Below are positions 26,965 to 34,603 of a stretch of DNA of 64,000 nt, piece by piece. Position numbers and translations under genes: made by a program. A model generated the notes under the pieces. The model had not been told where the DNA came from and did not search any database. It worked only from the letters and a program-made list of their open reading frames with translations. Positions within the stretch are counted from its first letter, which is position 1, and each line of letters starts with the position of its first letter. The stretch is from Streptomyces sp. NBC_01788 (GTDB taxonomy: Bacteria; Actinomycetota; Actinomycetes; Streptomycetales; Streptomycetaceae), in the NCBI RefSeq assembly GCF_035917575.1, contig NZ_CP109090.1, positions 3,534,001-3,598,000 on the forward strand, given 5' to 3'.

Positions 26965-27262
26965 GCCGCGCAGCACAGCGCCACACCGCACGACGCAGCA
27001 CCGCAGAGCGACAACGCCGCACCGCAGTCCCCCGTCCCGGAACGACGGTCCGGGAGCCGCAGGTTCGACAGGAGCGGCGGGACCGTACACCTCGTACGCG
27101 TCCCGCCGCCCTCGCAGCCACGTCCGGGTGCACAGGGCGTTGCCGAACTGACGTGTACTCGCTGCATATCCGGCGTTTTCCAGCGGTAGTAAGCACCTTG
27201 GTGGCAATCTGCTCAGCAGCAGATACGCAAAGTAGAGGCATGCGGCCGGAGGTGCACGTCCC

Positions 27263-28120
27263 GTGGCGTCCAATGTCAATCCCACTGTCAGGCGACGCCG
27301 ACTAGGCCAGGAGTTGCGCAAGCTGCGCGAGAACAAGGGCATGACGGCCGAGGAGGTGGCCGAGAGGCTGCTGGTGTCGCAGTCGAAGATCAGCCGCCTG
27401 GAGAACGGCCGGCGCAGCATCAGCCAGCGTGACGTCCGCGATCTGTGCGGGGTCTACGAGGTGGAGGACCACCGGATCGTCGACTCGCTCATGCAGATGG
27501 CCAAGGACTCGCGCCAGCAGGGCTGGTGGCACTCCTTCGGCGACATCCCCTACAGCGTCTACATCGGCCTGGAGACGGACGCGGCGAGCCTGCGGATCTA
27601 CGACCCCCAGGTCGTTCCCGGACTGCTTCAGACCCGCCAGTACGCGGAGGCGCTCATCGCGGGCGCCCTGCCGGAGACGGCGCCCGCCGACATCGAGAAG
27701 CGGGTGCAGGTAAGAATGCGGCGGCAGGAACGAATCTCCGCCGCGGAGAACCCGTTGCGACTGTGGACGGTCCTGGACGAGGCCGCCCTGCGCCGGGTCG
27801 TCGGCAGCCCCGCCCTGATGCGGGAGCAGTTGGAGCACCTGGTCGAGCAGACCCGGCTGCCGCACGTGACCGTGCAGGTCATCCCCTTCGAGATGGGCGC
27901 GCACCCGGGCCTCAACGGGCAGTACGCGATCCTGGAGTTCCCGGACACGGCGGACTCCAGCGTCGTCTACATCGAGGGCGTCACCAGCGACTTGTACCTG
28001 GAGAAGGCGAACGACGTACAGAAGTACAGCGTGATGTACGAGCACCTGCGGGCGCAGGCGCTGAACGTGGAGCAGTCACGGCAGTTCATCGCGAATATCG
28101 CCAAGGAACACACGCATTGA
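27263..28120 (+). CDS. scr1: Scr1-like XRE regulator with DUF5753 domain
   Basis: The protein has 285 residues. The helix-turn-helix lies at residues of about 15-70 (MTAEEVAERLLVSQSKISRL). A DUF5753 domain follows (YDPQVVPGLLQTRQYAEALI, then HVTVQVIPFEMGAHPGLNG). Such proteins pair with a small DUF397 protein and affect development and antibiotic production. The gene order here matches my memory of the S. coelicolor Scr1/Scr2 locus, described as toxin-antitoxin-like. GTG 27263 follows GGAGGT by 10 bases. The DUF397 partner is at 28304. The 298 bases upstream (26965-27262) show no gene and no obvious repeat. Confidence 0.88.
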   Translation: MASNVNPTVRRRRLGQELRKLRENKGMTAEEVAERLLVSQSKISRLENGRRSISQRDVRDLCGVYEVEDHRIVDSLMQMAKDSRQQGWWHSFGDIPYSVYIGLETDAASLRIYDPQVVPGLLQTRQYAEALIAGALPETAPADIEKRVQVRMRRQERISAAENPLRLWTVLDEAALRRVVGSPALMREQLEHLVEQTRLPHVTVQVIPFEMGAHPGLNGQYAILEFPDTADSSVVYIEGVTSDLYLEKANDVQKYSVMYEHLRAQALNVEQSRQFIANIAKEHTH

Positions 28121-28131
28121 GTGCCGCAGCT

Positions 28132-28157
28132 TGAAGGTGCCGCACGGTACACCTTCA
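28132..28157 (+). terminator. hairpin between the scr1-like and scr2-like genes
   Basis: TGAAGGTG (28132-28139) and CACCTTCA (28150-28157) form a perfect 8-base stem with a 10-base loop, 12 bases after the scr1-like stop. It may attenuate read-through, so that the small partner is made mainly from its own promoter in the remaining 146 bases. Confidence 0.5.
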
Positions 28158-28303
28158 CCAGGCCAAAGCGGAAGACTCCATTGGAATATGCCATCCGTAA
28201 GGATGAATAGTCCCTTCGGACCCGGAGTGCGGCGGGTAGCGTCGATCACGCCATCGATCAACAACGGTGGCGCAATCCACTCCACTCGCAATCCGGAGCA
28301 GAA

Positions 28304-28495
28304 ATGGCAATTCGTCAGGGCGCCAGGGAGACGTGGACCAAGTCCTCGTACTCCACGGGCAACGGCGCGTGCGTCGAAGTCAAGTCACCGGTGGTCGCGG
28401 CCATGGCGGTCCGGGACTCCAAGGTCTCCTCGGGACCGGTGCTCGACTTCCACGCCGCCGCATGGAACACGTTCGTGACGTCGCTCAAGGCTTGA
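28304..28495 (+). CDS. scr2: Scr2-like DUF397 protein
   Basis: The 63-residue protein has the full DUF397 pattern: WTKSSYSTGNGACVEV, then MAVRDSKVSSGPVLDF and AAWNTFVTSLK. DUF397 proteins are small partners of DUF5753/XRE regulators. In the Scr pair the two proteins interact and one counters the other. Unlike the pair at 33520-34523, this gene does not overlap its regulator but lies 183 bases downstream behind a hairpin, so the two may be expressed separately. The symbol is by position and resemblance to the S. coelicolor locus. Confidence 0.85.
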   Translation: MAIRQGARETWTKSSYSTGNGACVEVKSPVVAAMAVRDSKVSSGPVLDFHAAAWNTFVTSLKA

Positions 28496-28808
28496 GAAGA
28501 CAACCGCACGACAACTGCAACAAGCACCAGCTGATGAGCCCTCTCGACGAGTTCGCCGTCCTTGCCGAGGGGGCTCCGCTGTGCCCGGACGCCGACCCCG
28601 TCCGATTTCATTCACGTACATGAACCAAGGTCAGCAAGGCGAACATCTTTGCCCGCTCTTGACCTGACGCTTGCTTGTCGTGCCCGCGCCATCGAACCCA
28701 CGATGAGCGGGCGCTTCGCGACCTTCCTCGCCCCTACCCCGTTCAGGCGAAGTGCCAGCCAGCTGAGCGGAGTTCACAAGGCGGACCTTGGAAGGGAGCC
28801 ATGAACCC
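28496..28808. other. gene-free spacer upstream of the symporter
   Basis: These 313 bases hold no supported gene. TTCACGTACATGAA at 28611-28624 is a 14-base palindrome with one symmetric mismatched pair and could be an operator. TTGACC at 28659 could be a minus-35 element, without a convincing minus-10. At 28801 an ATG with a good site (GAAGGGAGCC) opens a three-codon ORF, MNP, whose TGA overlaps the symporter ATG at 28809. Confidence 0.5.
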
Positions 28809-30377
28809 ATGAACAGTCTCGACTGGGCCGTACTCATCGGCTACTTCGGTGTCATGGTGGCCATCGGCGTCTGGTCCCACCGGCGCGTCGACGACGTCAG
28901 CGACTTCTTCACCGCGGGCGGCAAGATGCCCTGGTGGCTGTCGGGCATCTCGCACCACATGTCGGGCTACAGCGCGGTGATGTTCACCGGTTACGCCGGC
29001 ATCGCCTACACCTACGGTGTCACGTCCTTCGTCACCTGGTCCTTCCCCATCGCGCTCGGCATCGCCATCGGGTCGAGGCTGTTCGCCCCGCGGATCAACC
29101 GGCTGCGGTCCCGGCTGCACGTGGCCTCGCCGCTCGAATACCTGAAGAACCGCTACAACCTGCCCACCCAGCAGGCCCTCGCCTGGTCCGGGATGCTGCT
29201 GAAGGTCGTGGACGTGGCCTCCAAGTGGGCCGCCATCGCCACCCTGCTGTCCGTGTTCACGGGCATGTCCCTCAACCACGGCATCCTGATCACCGGCGTG
29301 ATCACCGCCTTCTACTGCACCATCGGCGGTCTGTGGGCCGACGCCCTCACCGAACTGGGCCAGTTCGTCATCCAGCTCCTGGCCGGCATCACCATGTTCG
29401 TGGCCGTGGTCGCCGAACTCGGCCCACACGGCGGCTTCTTCGGCGTCTGGGACGACCCGGCGCTGCACGGCCACGCCAAGCCGCTGGTCGGCCCGTACGG
29501 GACGGTGTTCCTGCTCGCGTTCCTCTTCATCAAGCTGTTCGAGTACAACGGCGGAATGCTCAACCAGGCGCAGCGGTACATGGCCACGGCGTCCGCCCGT
29601 GAGGCCGCCCGCTCCGCGCGGCTCTCCGCCGTCCTGTGGCTGGTCTGGCCGCTCGTCCTGTTCTTCCCGATGTGGATGTCGCCGCTGCTGGTCCACGCGC
29701 AGAAGCCGGACGGCTCCGACTCCTACGCCCTGATGACCGAGCAGTTGCTGCCCCACGGCCTGCTGGGGCTGGTGATCGTCGGCTTCTTCTCGCACACGAT
29801 GGCCATGTGCTCCTCCGACGCCAACGCCATCGCGGCCGTCTTCACCCGGGACATCGCGCCCGTCGTCTCCGCGCGGGCGCGGGCCTGGAACCAGCGCAGC
29901 GGGCTGGTCGCCGCCCGGCTGACCACGGTGGTCTTCCTCGCGCTGTCCATGGCGGTGGCCACGCAGGTCAACTCGCCGACCTTCAAGGACATCATCACCG
30001 TCGTCATCAAGTGGGTCGCCGGTCTCATGGGACCGATCGCCATCCCGATGATGCTGGGCCTGCTCCGCCCGTTCCGCCGCTCCGGTCCGACGGCGGCGCT
30101 CACCAGTTGGGCGGCGGGCCTGCTGGCCTTCTGGCTGGTGAACTACCCGATCAACTGGAACGTCGACGGCGGAGTGCCGTTGCAGTACCAGGTGTCGGTA
30201 CCGCTCGCCGTCTCGCTGGTCCTCTACATCGGCATCGGGTTCGTCAAGCCGGAGGACACACCCGAACGCCTCGCGGTCATCGAGAAGGTCAACACGGACG
30301 GGGACGGGGACCTGGCGGCGGCCGCGGTACCGGCTCCGGCGGGCGCGGGCGACGACGTGGTGGGGAAGCAGCCGTAG
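28809..30377 (+). CDS. sodium:solute symporter family protein
   Basis: The 522-residue protein has about 13 membrane helices, from MNSLDWAVLIGYFGVMVAIG to SVPLAVSLVLYIGIGFVKP. The SSS-family segment GGMLNQAQRYMATASAREA resembles the NQxxxQR-type signature of sugar- and solute-transporting members. It should couple inward sodium flow to solute uptake. The ligand may be a sugar or a small organic solute. ATG 28809 sits in the sequence CCATGAAC, overlapping the end of a three-codon upstream ORF, which could couple translation. The C-terminal 50 residues are Ala/Asp-rich. It ends 20 bases from the convergent ADP-ribosylglycohydrolase gene. Confidence 0.9.
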   Translation: MNSLDWAVLIGYFGVMVAIGVWSHRRVDDVSDFFTAGGKMPWWLSGISHHMSGYSAVMFTGYAGIAYTYGVTSFVTWSFPIALGIAIGSRLFAPRINRLRSRLHVASPLEYLKNRYNLPTQQALAWSGMLLKVVDVASKWAAIATLLSVFTGMSLNHGILITGVITAFYCTIGGLWADALTELGQFVIQLLAGITMFVAVVAELGPHGGFFGVWDDPALHGHAKPLVGPYGTVFLLAFLFIKLFEYNGGMLNQAQRYMATASAREAARSARLSAVLWLVWPLVLFFPMWMSPLLVHAQKPDGSDSYALMTEQLLPHGLLGLVIVGFFSHTMAMCSSDANAIAAVFTRDIAPVVSARARAWNQRSGLVAARLTTVVFLALSMAVATQVNSPTFKDIITVVIKWVAGLMGPIAIPMMLGLLRPFRRSGPTAALTSWAAGLLAFWLVNYPINWNVDGGVPLQYQVSVPLAVSLVLYIGIGFVKPEDTPERLAVIEKVNTDGDGDLAAAAVPAPAGAGDDVVGKQP

Positions 30378-30396
30378 CGGCGCGCGGCCCGTGCGG

Positions 30397-31518
30397 CTAC
30401 CGGGTCCCGCGCGGATAGCGTGCCAGCCACGCCGGGGAGGATCCGGTGGGCCCGTGCAGCGCGGGTCCCTGGGTCATCTCCATCGCGAAGTCGTCCGCCA
30501 GGACCAGCAGAGTGGGACGGCCCTCCAGCTCGGCCAGCCAGGCCGGCGGGAGGGCCGTCTCTCCGTACAGGGCGCCGAGCAGCCCGCCGGTGAGGGCACC
30601 GGCCGCGCCGGAGGACCCGCTGTGGTTCACCGCCAGGCACAGCCCGTGGCGTACGTCCTCGCTCACCAGCGCGCAGTAGACGGCCACGGCGAGCAGGCCC
30701 GCCGCCGTCCCCTGCCCCGCCAGTTCCTCCACCCGGTCCGGGGTCGGCATGCCCTGCCGTACCGCGCCCAGCGCGTGCTGCAGGGCCTCCGACACCGGCT
30801 GGTGCCCGTGGCGTGCGGCGAGCAGCGCCAGCGCCTTCTGCACGGCGCCGTCGAGGTCGTCGCCGCGGGCGAGGGCGTGCACGATCACCGCGTAGGCGCC
30901 GGCGGCGAGGCAGGCGGTGGGGTGCCCGTGGGTCTGCGCCGCGCACTCGACGGCGAGCTGCGTGACGAGCTGCGGCTCCCAGCCGACGAGAAGCCCGAAG
31001 GGCGCCGACCTGGCGACCGCCTCCGGACCGGCCTCGGCGGGGTTCTTGGGCGCCTCCAGGGTGCCCATGGTGTCGTCGCCGAACCCGATCAGCAGCGGCC
31101 GGCTCGGACCGCGCCGGGCGTACAGCCACTCCTCACGAGCCAGCCAGCCGTCCTCCTCGCGCCGCTCGTCCGGTCCCCAGTCCCGCTGGGTGGCGGCCCA
31201 GCGCAGGTACGCGCGGTGCAGATCGGTGGGCGGGTGCCAGGCCCCGGTGTCGCGGCGGACCTGCGCGCGGATGAGCCCGTCGACGGAGAACAGGGTGAGC
31301 TGCGTGACGTGTGTGACGGCACCGCGGCGGCCGTGGGCGGGCACGAGCTCCCGGAGCCCCTCGGGTCCGTGGGCCTGCCTGATCGCTCCGAGGCCCAGGC
31401 AGTCCACCGGCGCGCCGAGCGCGTCCCCCAGGGCCACCCCGAGCAGCGTCCCCCGCACCCGACTCCGGAAGTCCTGCTGCTCGCCACGCCCCCAGAGACC
31501 CCCGGACGTCGCACCCAC
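30397..31518 (-). CDS. ADP-ribosylglycohydrolase family protein
   Basis: The protein has 373 residues. The family hallmarks are VRGTLLGVALGDALGAPVDC at the N-terminus, IGFGDDTMGTLEAP in the centre where DraG-type enzymes bind magnesium, and AVNHSGSSGAAGALTGGLLG near the C-terminus, normally GDSDS/T-like. The last motif has NHSGSS in place of the common GGDSD, so one metal ligand may differ. Members remove ADP-ribose from proteins or nucleic acids. GTG 31518 was chosen because GGGGAGGT precedes it by six bases. It stands alone and converges on the symporter gene. Confidence 0.85.
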   Translation of the reverse strand: MGATSGGLWGRGEQQDFRSRVRGTLLGVALGDALGAPVDCLGLGAIRQAHGPEGLRELVPAHGRRGAVTHVTQLTLFSVDGLIRAQVRRDTGAWHPPTDLHRAYLRWAATQRDWGPDERREEDGWLAREEWLYARRGPSRPLLIGFGDDTMGTLEAPKNPAEAGPEAVARSAPFGLLVGWEPQLVTQLAVECAAQTHGHPTACLAAGAYAVIVHALARGDDLDGAVQKALALLAARHGHQPVSEALQHALGAVRQGMPTPDRVEELAGQGTAAGLLAVAVYCALVSEDVRHGLCLAVNHSGSSGAAGALTGGLLGALYGETALPPAWLAELEGRPTLLVLADDFAMEMTQGPALHGPTGSSPAWLARYPRGTR

Positions 31519-31647
31519 GCTGAGACCTCCCCGGCAGTTACCCGTCCGTACGCCCAACAGTTCAGCACAGTAATCGAACAGGGACGGTCAGTTGAGGAGA
31601 CGGAAAGGTGGGAAATTCGTGATGGGTGCGGTCCAGAAAGATCGTTC

Positions 31648-31908
31648 TCAGCCGTACCAGGTCACATTGCACACGTAGACGCACTCGTGGCGGGGCACGG
31701 ACAGAAAGCTGACGAACCCGCGGCCACCGAGGATGTCGAATTCACGCAGACCGCCTTCCCGGTCAAAGGGCCTGCCGATCTTCACCGAGTCATGGCCGAG
31801 CGCCGCCAGTTCGGTGACGATCCGCTCCACCTCGGCGACCACACCCGGCGGTAGCCCATCCGTGACGTACTCGGCATCGGGGTTGTAGTCCCACGCCCAG
31901 TCAGTCAC
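31648..31908 (-). CDS. small toxin-like protein paired with a DUF6247-type gene
   Basis: The 86-residue protein begins MTDWAWDYNPDAEYVTDGLP and contains VVAEVERIVTELAALGHDSV, then FDREGGLREFDILGGRGFVS and a final WYG. Length, a charged helical start and a beta-rich end resemble RelE/ParE-type toxins, though I could not align catalytic residues with confidence. Its ATG overlaps the stop of the upstream gene by four bases (31905-31908), the usual order of antitoxin then toxin. Possible function: a ribosome-dependent or protein-binding toxin. This is inference from size and coupling. Confidence 0.6.
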   Translation of the reverse strand: MTDWAWDYNPDAEYVTDGLPPGVVAEVERIVTELAALGHDSVKIGRPFDREGGLREFDILGGRGFVSFLSVPRHECVYVCNVTWYG

Positions 31909-32252
31909 AGCCCGGCCTCCGCCTCGGCCGCCTCTCGGATGGTGCGGATCTCGGCGATGGCCTGAGCCGGATCCTGTTCTCCCGCGTCCACAATCCGTTC
32001 CAGCTCACGCAGCCGGGCGGCCCGCTCCGGGTGCCGTTCGATCGCCACGAACACCGCCCAGGAGTGCACGAAGGCCCTCAGCGGCGCGAGGCTCTGCGTC
32101 TGCTGCGCGTTCGTCGTGGCTTCGAACAGGTGCTGTGTGAGGACGGGAACCCTGCTCGGAGCGATGCGCGCGACCGCCGCCCGCAGCGCGACCGGTGTGA
32201 GCTCTGGCATGGGGATCAGCGGTCCGTAAGGGCCATCGGTCTGAGCGCTCAC
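31905..32252 (-). CDS. DUF6247-like protein, putative antitoxin
   Basis: The 115-residue, mainly helical protein contains MPELTPVALRAAVARIAPSR and ERHPERAARLRELERIVDAG, then a final AIAEIRTIREAAEAEAGL. It resembles the DUF6247 family found in pairs with small proteins in Streptomyces. GTG 32252 follows GGAGGT by four bases. The stop codon overlaps the start of the toxin-like gene. As the first gene of a two-gene, tightly coupled unit it is the likely antitoxin. No separate DNA-binding motif is evident. Confidence 0.65.
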   Translation of the reverse strand: MSAQTDGPYGPLIPMPELTPVALRAAVARIAPSRVPVLTQHLFEATTNAQQTQSLAPLRAFVHSWAVFVAIERHPERAARLRELERIVDAGEQDPAQAIAEIRTIREAAEAEAGL

Positions 32253-32354
32253 GGTGACCTCCGGTACTGGTGCGTCGGTCCTCGTACGGTACCGGTGTGG
32301 CCGGTGGCACGACGCGGGGACAGTGCTTGGCATCCGGCTCATCTCCGGGGCTTC

Positions 32355-32720
32355 CTAGGCGGCCGCGGCGGATGGGCGGCAGTTGTACGAGGTCGTCCGG
32401 GTCGTCATTCGGCCCGATTGAAGACGCTCCTTGGCGCGTGAGAGGTAGCCGTGTTCCTCCAGCTCCCGCAGGGCCGCGGCGATGCGGATCTCCCCCTCGG
32501 GGAACTTCCCGGCCAGCGTCTTGATCCCGATGGGGGTGCCCTTCGGCAGCGACTGGATGTGCACAGCCAGGCCGATCGCCGTCAGGGACAACTCGGCGTG
32601 CTGGGCCAAGTGGTTGCCGACCACCGTGAAGTTCTCGTGATGCGGTTCGTTCATGTGGATGACGCCGCCGGAATGGCCGGACTTGGCGCGTGCGGGCGCG
32701 TTAGGGTGCTGATCAGTCAT
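32355..32720 (-). CDS. short helix-turn-helix protein, probably C-terminally truncated
   Basis: The 121-residue protein carries a winged-helix-like segment: LSLTAIGLAVHIQSLPKGTP, then IKTLAGKFPEGEIRIAAALR and ELEEHGYLSRAKERLQSGRM. This segment is common in Streptomyces proteins of about 250 residues tied to mobile or developmental loci. Here the sequence ends with TSYNCRPSAAAA right after the winged helix, so the usual C-terminal half seems missing. GGAAGGAAG lies upstream of ATG 32720, with an alternative start at MNEPHHENF. It may be a remnant or a short regulator of the neighbouring pair. Confidence 0.6.
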   Translation of the reverse strand: MTDQHPNAPARAKSGHSGGVIHMNEPHHENFTVVGNHLAQHAELSLTAIGLAVHIQSLPKGTPIGIKTLAGKFPEGEIRIAAALRELEEHGYLSRAKERLQSGRMTTRTTSYNCRPSAAAA

Positions 32721-32775
32721 CGGAAAGCGGCTGCTTCCTTCCAGTCATCGGGGAGGCGGCCCTTCCCGATGATCA

Positions 32776-32811
32776 GGCCCTCGCTGTGGGATGGCAGTCC
32801 CCGCGAGGGCC
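32776..32811. repeat. inverted repeat in the spacer between two minus-strand genes
   Basis: GGCCCTCGC (32776-32784) and GCGAGGGCC (32803-32811) are perfect inverted copies separated by 18 bases. They lie between the ATPase gene (ends 32973) and the short HTH gene (starts 32720). They could be a terminator or an operator of the HTH protein. Confidence 0.5.
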
Positions 32812-32972
32812 GATGCATGTGTGCGGTCGGTGGAACAGACGCTGCACCACGATCACCTCGCCACGCCAGCCGAGCGGGGCATATTCACTCCGCCGGGTGA
32901 TGGACGGGGGCGGTGGGGGCGGGTTCGGTTCTTTCCCCGGTTCTTTGGTCTTTTGCGTCGGGCGCCGCCGGG

Positions 32973-33425
32973 TCACCGGTCTCCGCGACGCGGTGCGAGT
33001 TCGGCCCAGACCGTCTTGCCGTGGGCGGGTGCCTCGGTGACGCCCCAGCGGTCGGCGAGCGCGGCCACGAGCAGCAGGCCACGCCCCGACTCCGCGTCCG
33101 CCGCCACCGGGTCCGCGATCCTCGGGAGCCGGTCACCGCGCGCGTCGGTCACCTCGATGCGGAGGGTGCCGTCCCCGTGCAGCTTCATCGCCAGCCGGAA
33201 GTCCCGCCCCCTGACCCGCCCGTGGAACGCCGCGTTCGCCGCCAGCTCCGCCACGATCTGCACCGCGTCCGCCAAGCCCACTCCCCAGTCGTCCAGTTGG
33301 CGTTCCGCCAGCAGGCGGGCCAGTCGCGCACCTCTGCGCGTCGCGGAGAGCTGCACGGCGAAATGGGCCGACGGAGCAGCGATCGATAGGGGGAATTTCT
33401 TACTCATGTCACCCAGAGTCGTCAT
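32973..33425 (-). CDS. RsbW-type ATP-binding protein (HATPase)
   Basis: The 150-residue protein has the GHKL ATPase pattern of anti-sigma/serine kinases: the N-box VQIVAELAANAAFHGRVRG, a G1-like LRIEVTDARGDRLPRI and the G2 motif ESGRGLLLVAALADRWGV. Stand-alone copies are very common in Streptomyces beside DUF5753/DUF397 pairs, as here, where the divergent gene at 33520 is one. Two starts are possible, ATG 33425 and ATG 33407, both with weak ribosome sites. The partner could be a sigma factor or the regulator pair; this is not decided by sequence. Confidence 0.85.
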   Translation of the reverse strand: MTTLGDMSKKFPLSIAAPSAHFAVQLSATRRGARLARLLAERQLDDWGVGLADAVQIVAELAANAAFHGRVRGRDFRLAMKLHGDGTLRIEVTDARGDRLPRIADPVAADAESGRGLLLVAALADRWGVTEAPAHGKTVWAELAPRRGDR

Positions 33426-33519
33426 CCATCCCTACGCTGAACAGCCATCACCACGGTACGCAACGTGACTGTACGCACGCAGGGCGGAGTCGTCCGGCTC
33501 GTACGTCGGGAGGGATGAC

Positions 33520-34332
33520 ATGGAGGACGAAGAGGCCGAGGCCGTACTCAGGACGGTCGGCCGGCAGATCAAGATGTGGCGCGAGGCCGCCGGGCTCAAG
33601 CAGGGAGAACTCGGCGCCGCCATCGGGTACGGCGACGAGATGGTCTCCTCGGTCGAACGCGGACGCCGCATCCCCAAGCCCGACTTCCTCGACAAGGCCG
33701 ACGAGGTGCTCGGCGCGGGCGGGAAGCTCTCCGTGATGAAGGCGGACGTGGAGCGGGCCCGGTACCCGAAGAAGGTACGGGACTTGGCGAAGTTGGAGGG
33801 CGAGGCCGTCGAGCTGGGCGCCTACGACAATCAGCAGATCCACGGCCTGTTGCAGACTCCGGCGTACGCCCAAGCGCTGTATGCGATGCGTCGCCCCGCG
33901 TACACGGAGGACGAGATCGAGCGCCACGTCGCCGCGCGTATGGCACGCAAGGCCGTGTTCGAGCGAGTGCCCCGGCCGCTCATCACCTTTGTCCAGGAGG
34001 AGGTGACGCTACGGCGGCCGATCGGCGGCAGAATGGTTCTGCGACAGCAACTCGAACGCCTGCTGGAAATCGGGCAGTTGCGGCATGTCTCGGTCCAGGT
34101 GATGCCCACGGACCGTGAGGACCACGCGGGCATGGCGGGACCGCTGCGGCTCCTGAAGCTCCGGGACGGCAAGACGCTGGGGCACTGGGAGGCCCAGTTG
34201 CACAGCCGGGTGATCAGCGACCCGAGAGAGGCCCAGATCCTCGACATGCGCTATGGAATGATCCGTGCGCAGGCCCTCTCGCCTCGGGAGTCGCTGTCCT
34301 TCATCGAGAAGATTCTGGGAGAAGAGACATGA
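33520..34332 (+). CDS. second XRE/DUF5753 (Scr1-like) regulator
   Basis: The 270-residue protein has an XRE helix-turn-helix (LKQGELGAAIGYGDEMVSSV) and a DUF5753 domain (LGAYDNQQIHGLLQTPAYAQ, then HVSVQVMPTDREDHAGMAG, ending MRYGMIRAQALSPRESLSFI). It is a paralogue, not a copy, of the protein at 27263. ATG 33520 follows GGGAGG closely. It is coupled by ATGA to the DUF397 gene at 34329 and is divergent from the HATPase gene with 94 bases between. The three-gene layout is a recurring Streptomyces module. Confidence 0.9.
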   Translation: MEDEEAEAVLRTVGRQIKMWREAAGLKQGELGAAIGYGDEMVSSVERGRRIPKPDFLDKADEVLGAGGKLSVMKADVERARYPKKVRDLAKLEGEAVELGAYDNQQIHGLLQTPAYAQALYAMRRPAYTEDEIERHVAARMARKAVFERVPRPLITFVQEEVTLRRPIGGRMVLRQQLERLLEIGQLRHVSVQVMPTDREDHAGMAGPLRLLKLRDGKTLGHWEAQLHSRVISDPREAQILDMRYGMIRAQALSPRESLSFIEKILGEET

Positions 34333-34523
34333 CCACCACGCTCAACTGGTTCAAGAGCAGCTACAGCAGCAACGACGGCCCCGACTGTGTCGAGGTCGCC
34401 ATAGCCACCCCCGCCCCCTCCCCCACCACCGTCCACGTCCGTGACACAAAGGACCGGGACGGTGCGCGGCTCGTGTTCGGGGGTGCGTCCTGGAGCGCGT
34501 TCCTGGACGGTGTCGCCCCGTAA
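34329..34523 (+). CDS. DUF397 protein, partner of the second Scr1-like regulator
   Basis: The 64-residue protein carries the pattern LNWFKSSYSSNDGPDCVEVA, then VHVRDTKDRDGARLVFGGAS and WSAFLDGV. It starts inside the regulator's stop (ATGA), so the two proteins are made together. A Pro/Ser insert (TPAPSPTT) sits between the two conserved halves, making it slightly different from the DUF397 at 28304. By analogy with Scr1/Scr2 it should bind and modulate the upstream regulator. Confidence 0.9.
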   Translation: MTTTLNWFKSSYSSNDGPDCVEVAIATPAPSPTTVHVRDTKDRDGARLVFGGASWSAFLDGVAP

Positions 34524-34603
34524 CGTCGGAACGGCAGCGCACTCCTACCGGCCGCTGACCAGGGAAGATGGAGAACTGGGCCGGGAGTATCTAGGGTCGG
34601 CAC

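Noticed and set aside
27040..27090. tRNA-like GGTTCGA segment
   Set aside because: No acceptor stem or anticodon arm could be paired around it. No tRNA was found elsewhere in the window by eye.
28533..28623. 29-codon peptide (MSPLDEFAVLAEGAPLCPDA...) after scr2
   Set aside because: It looks peptide-like but has no ribosome site and no recognisable match.
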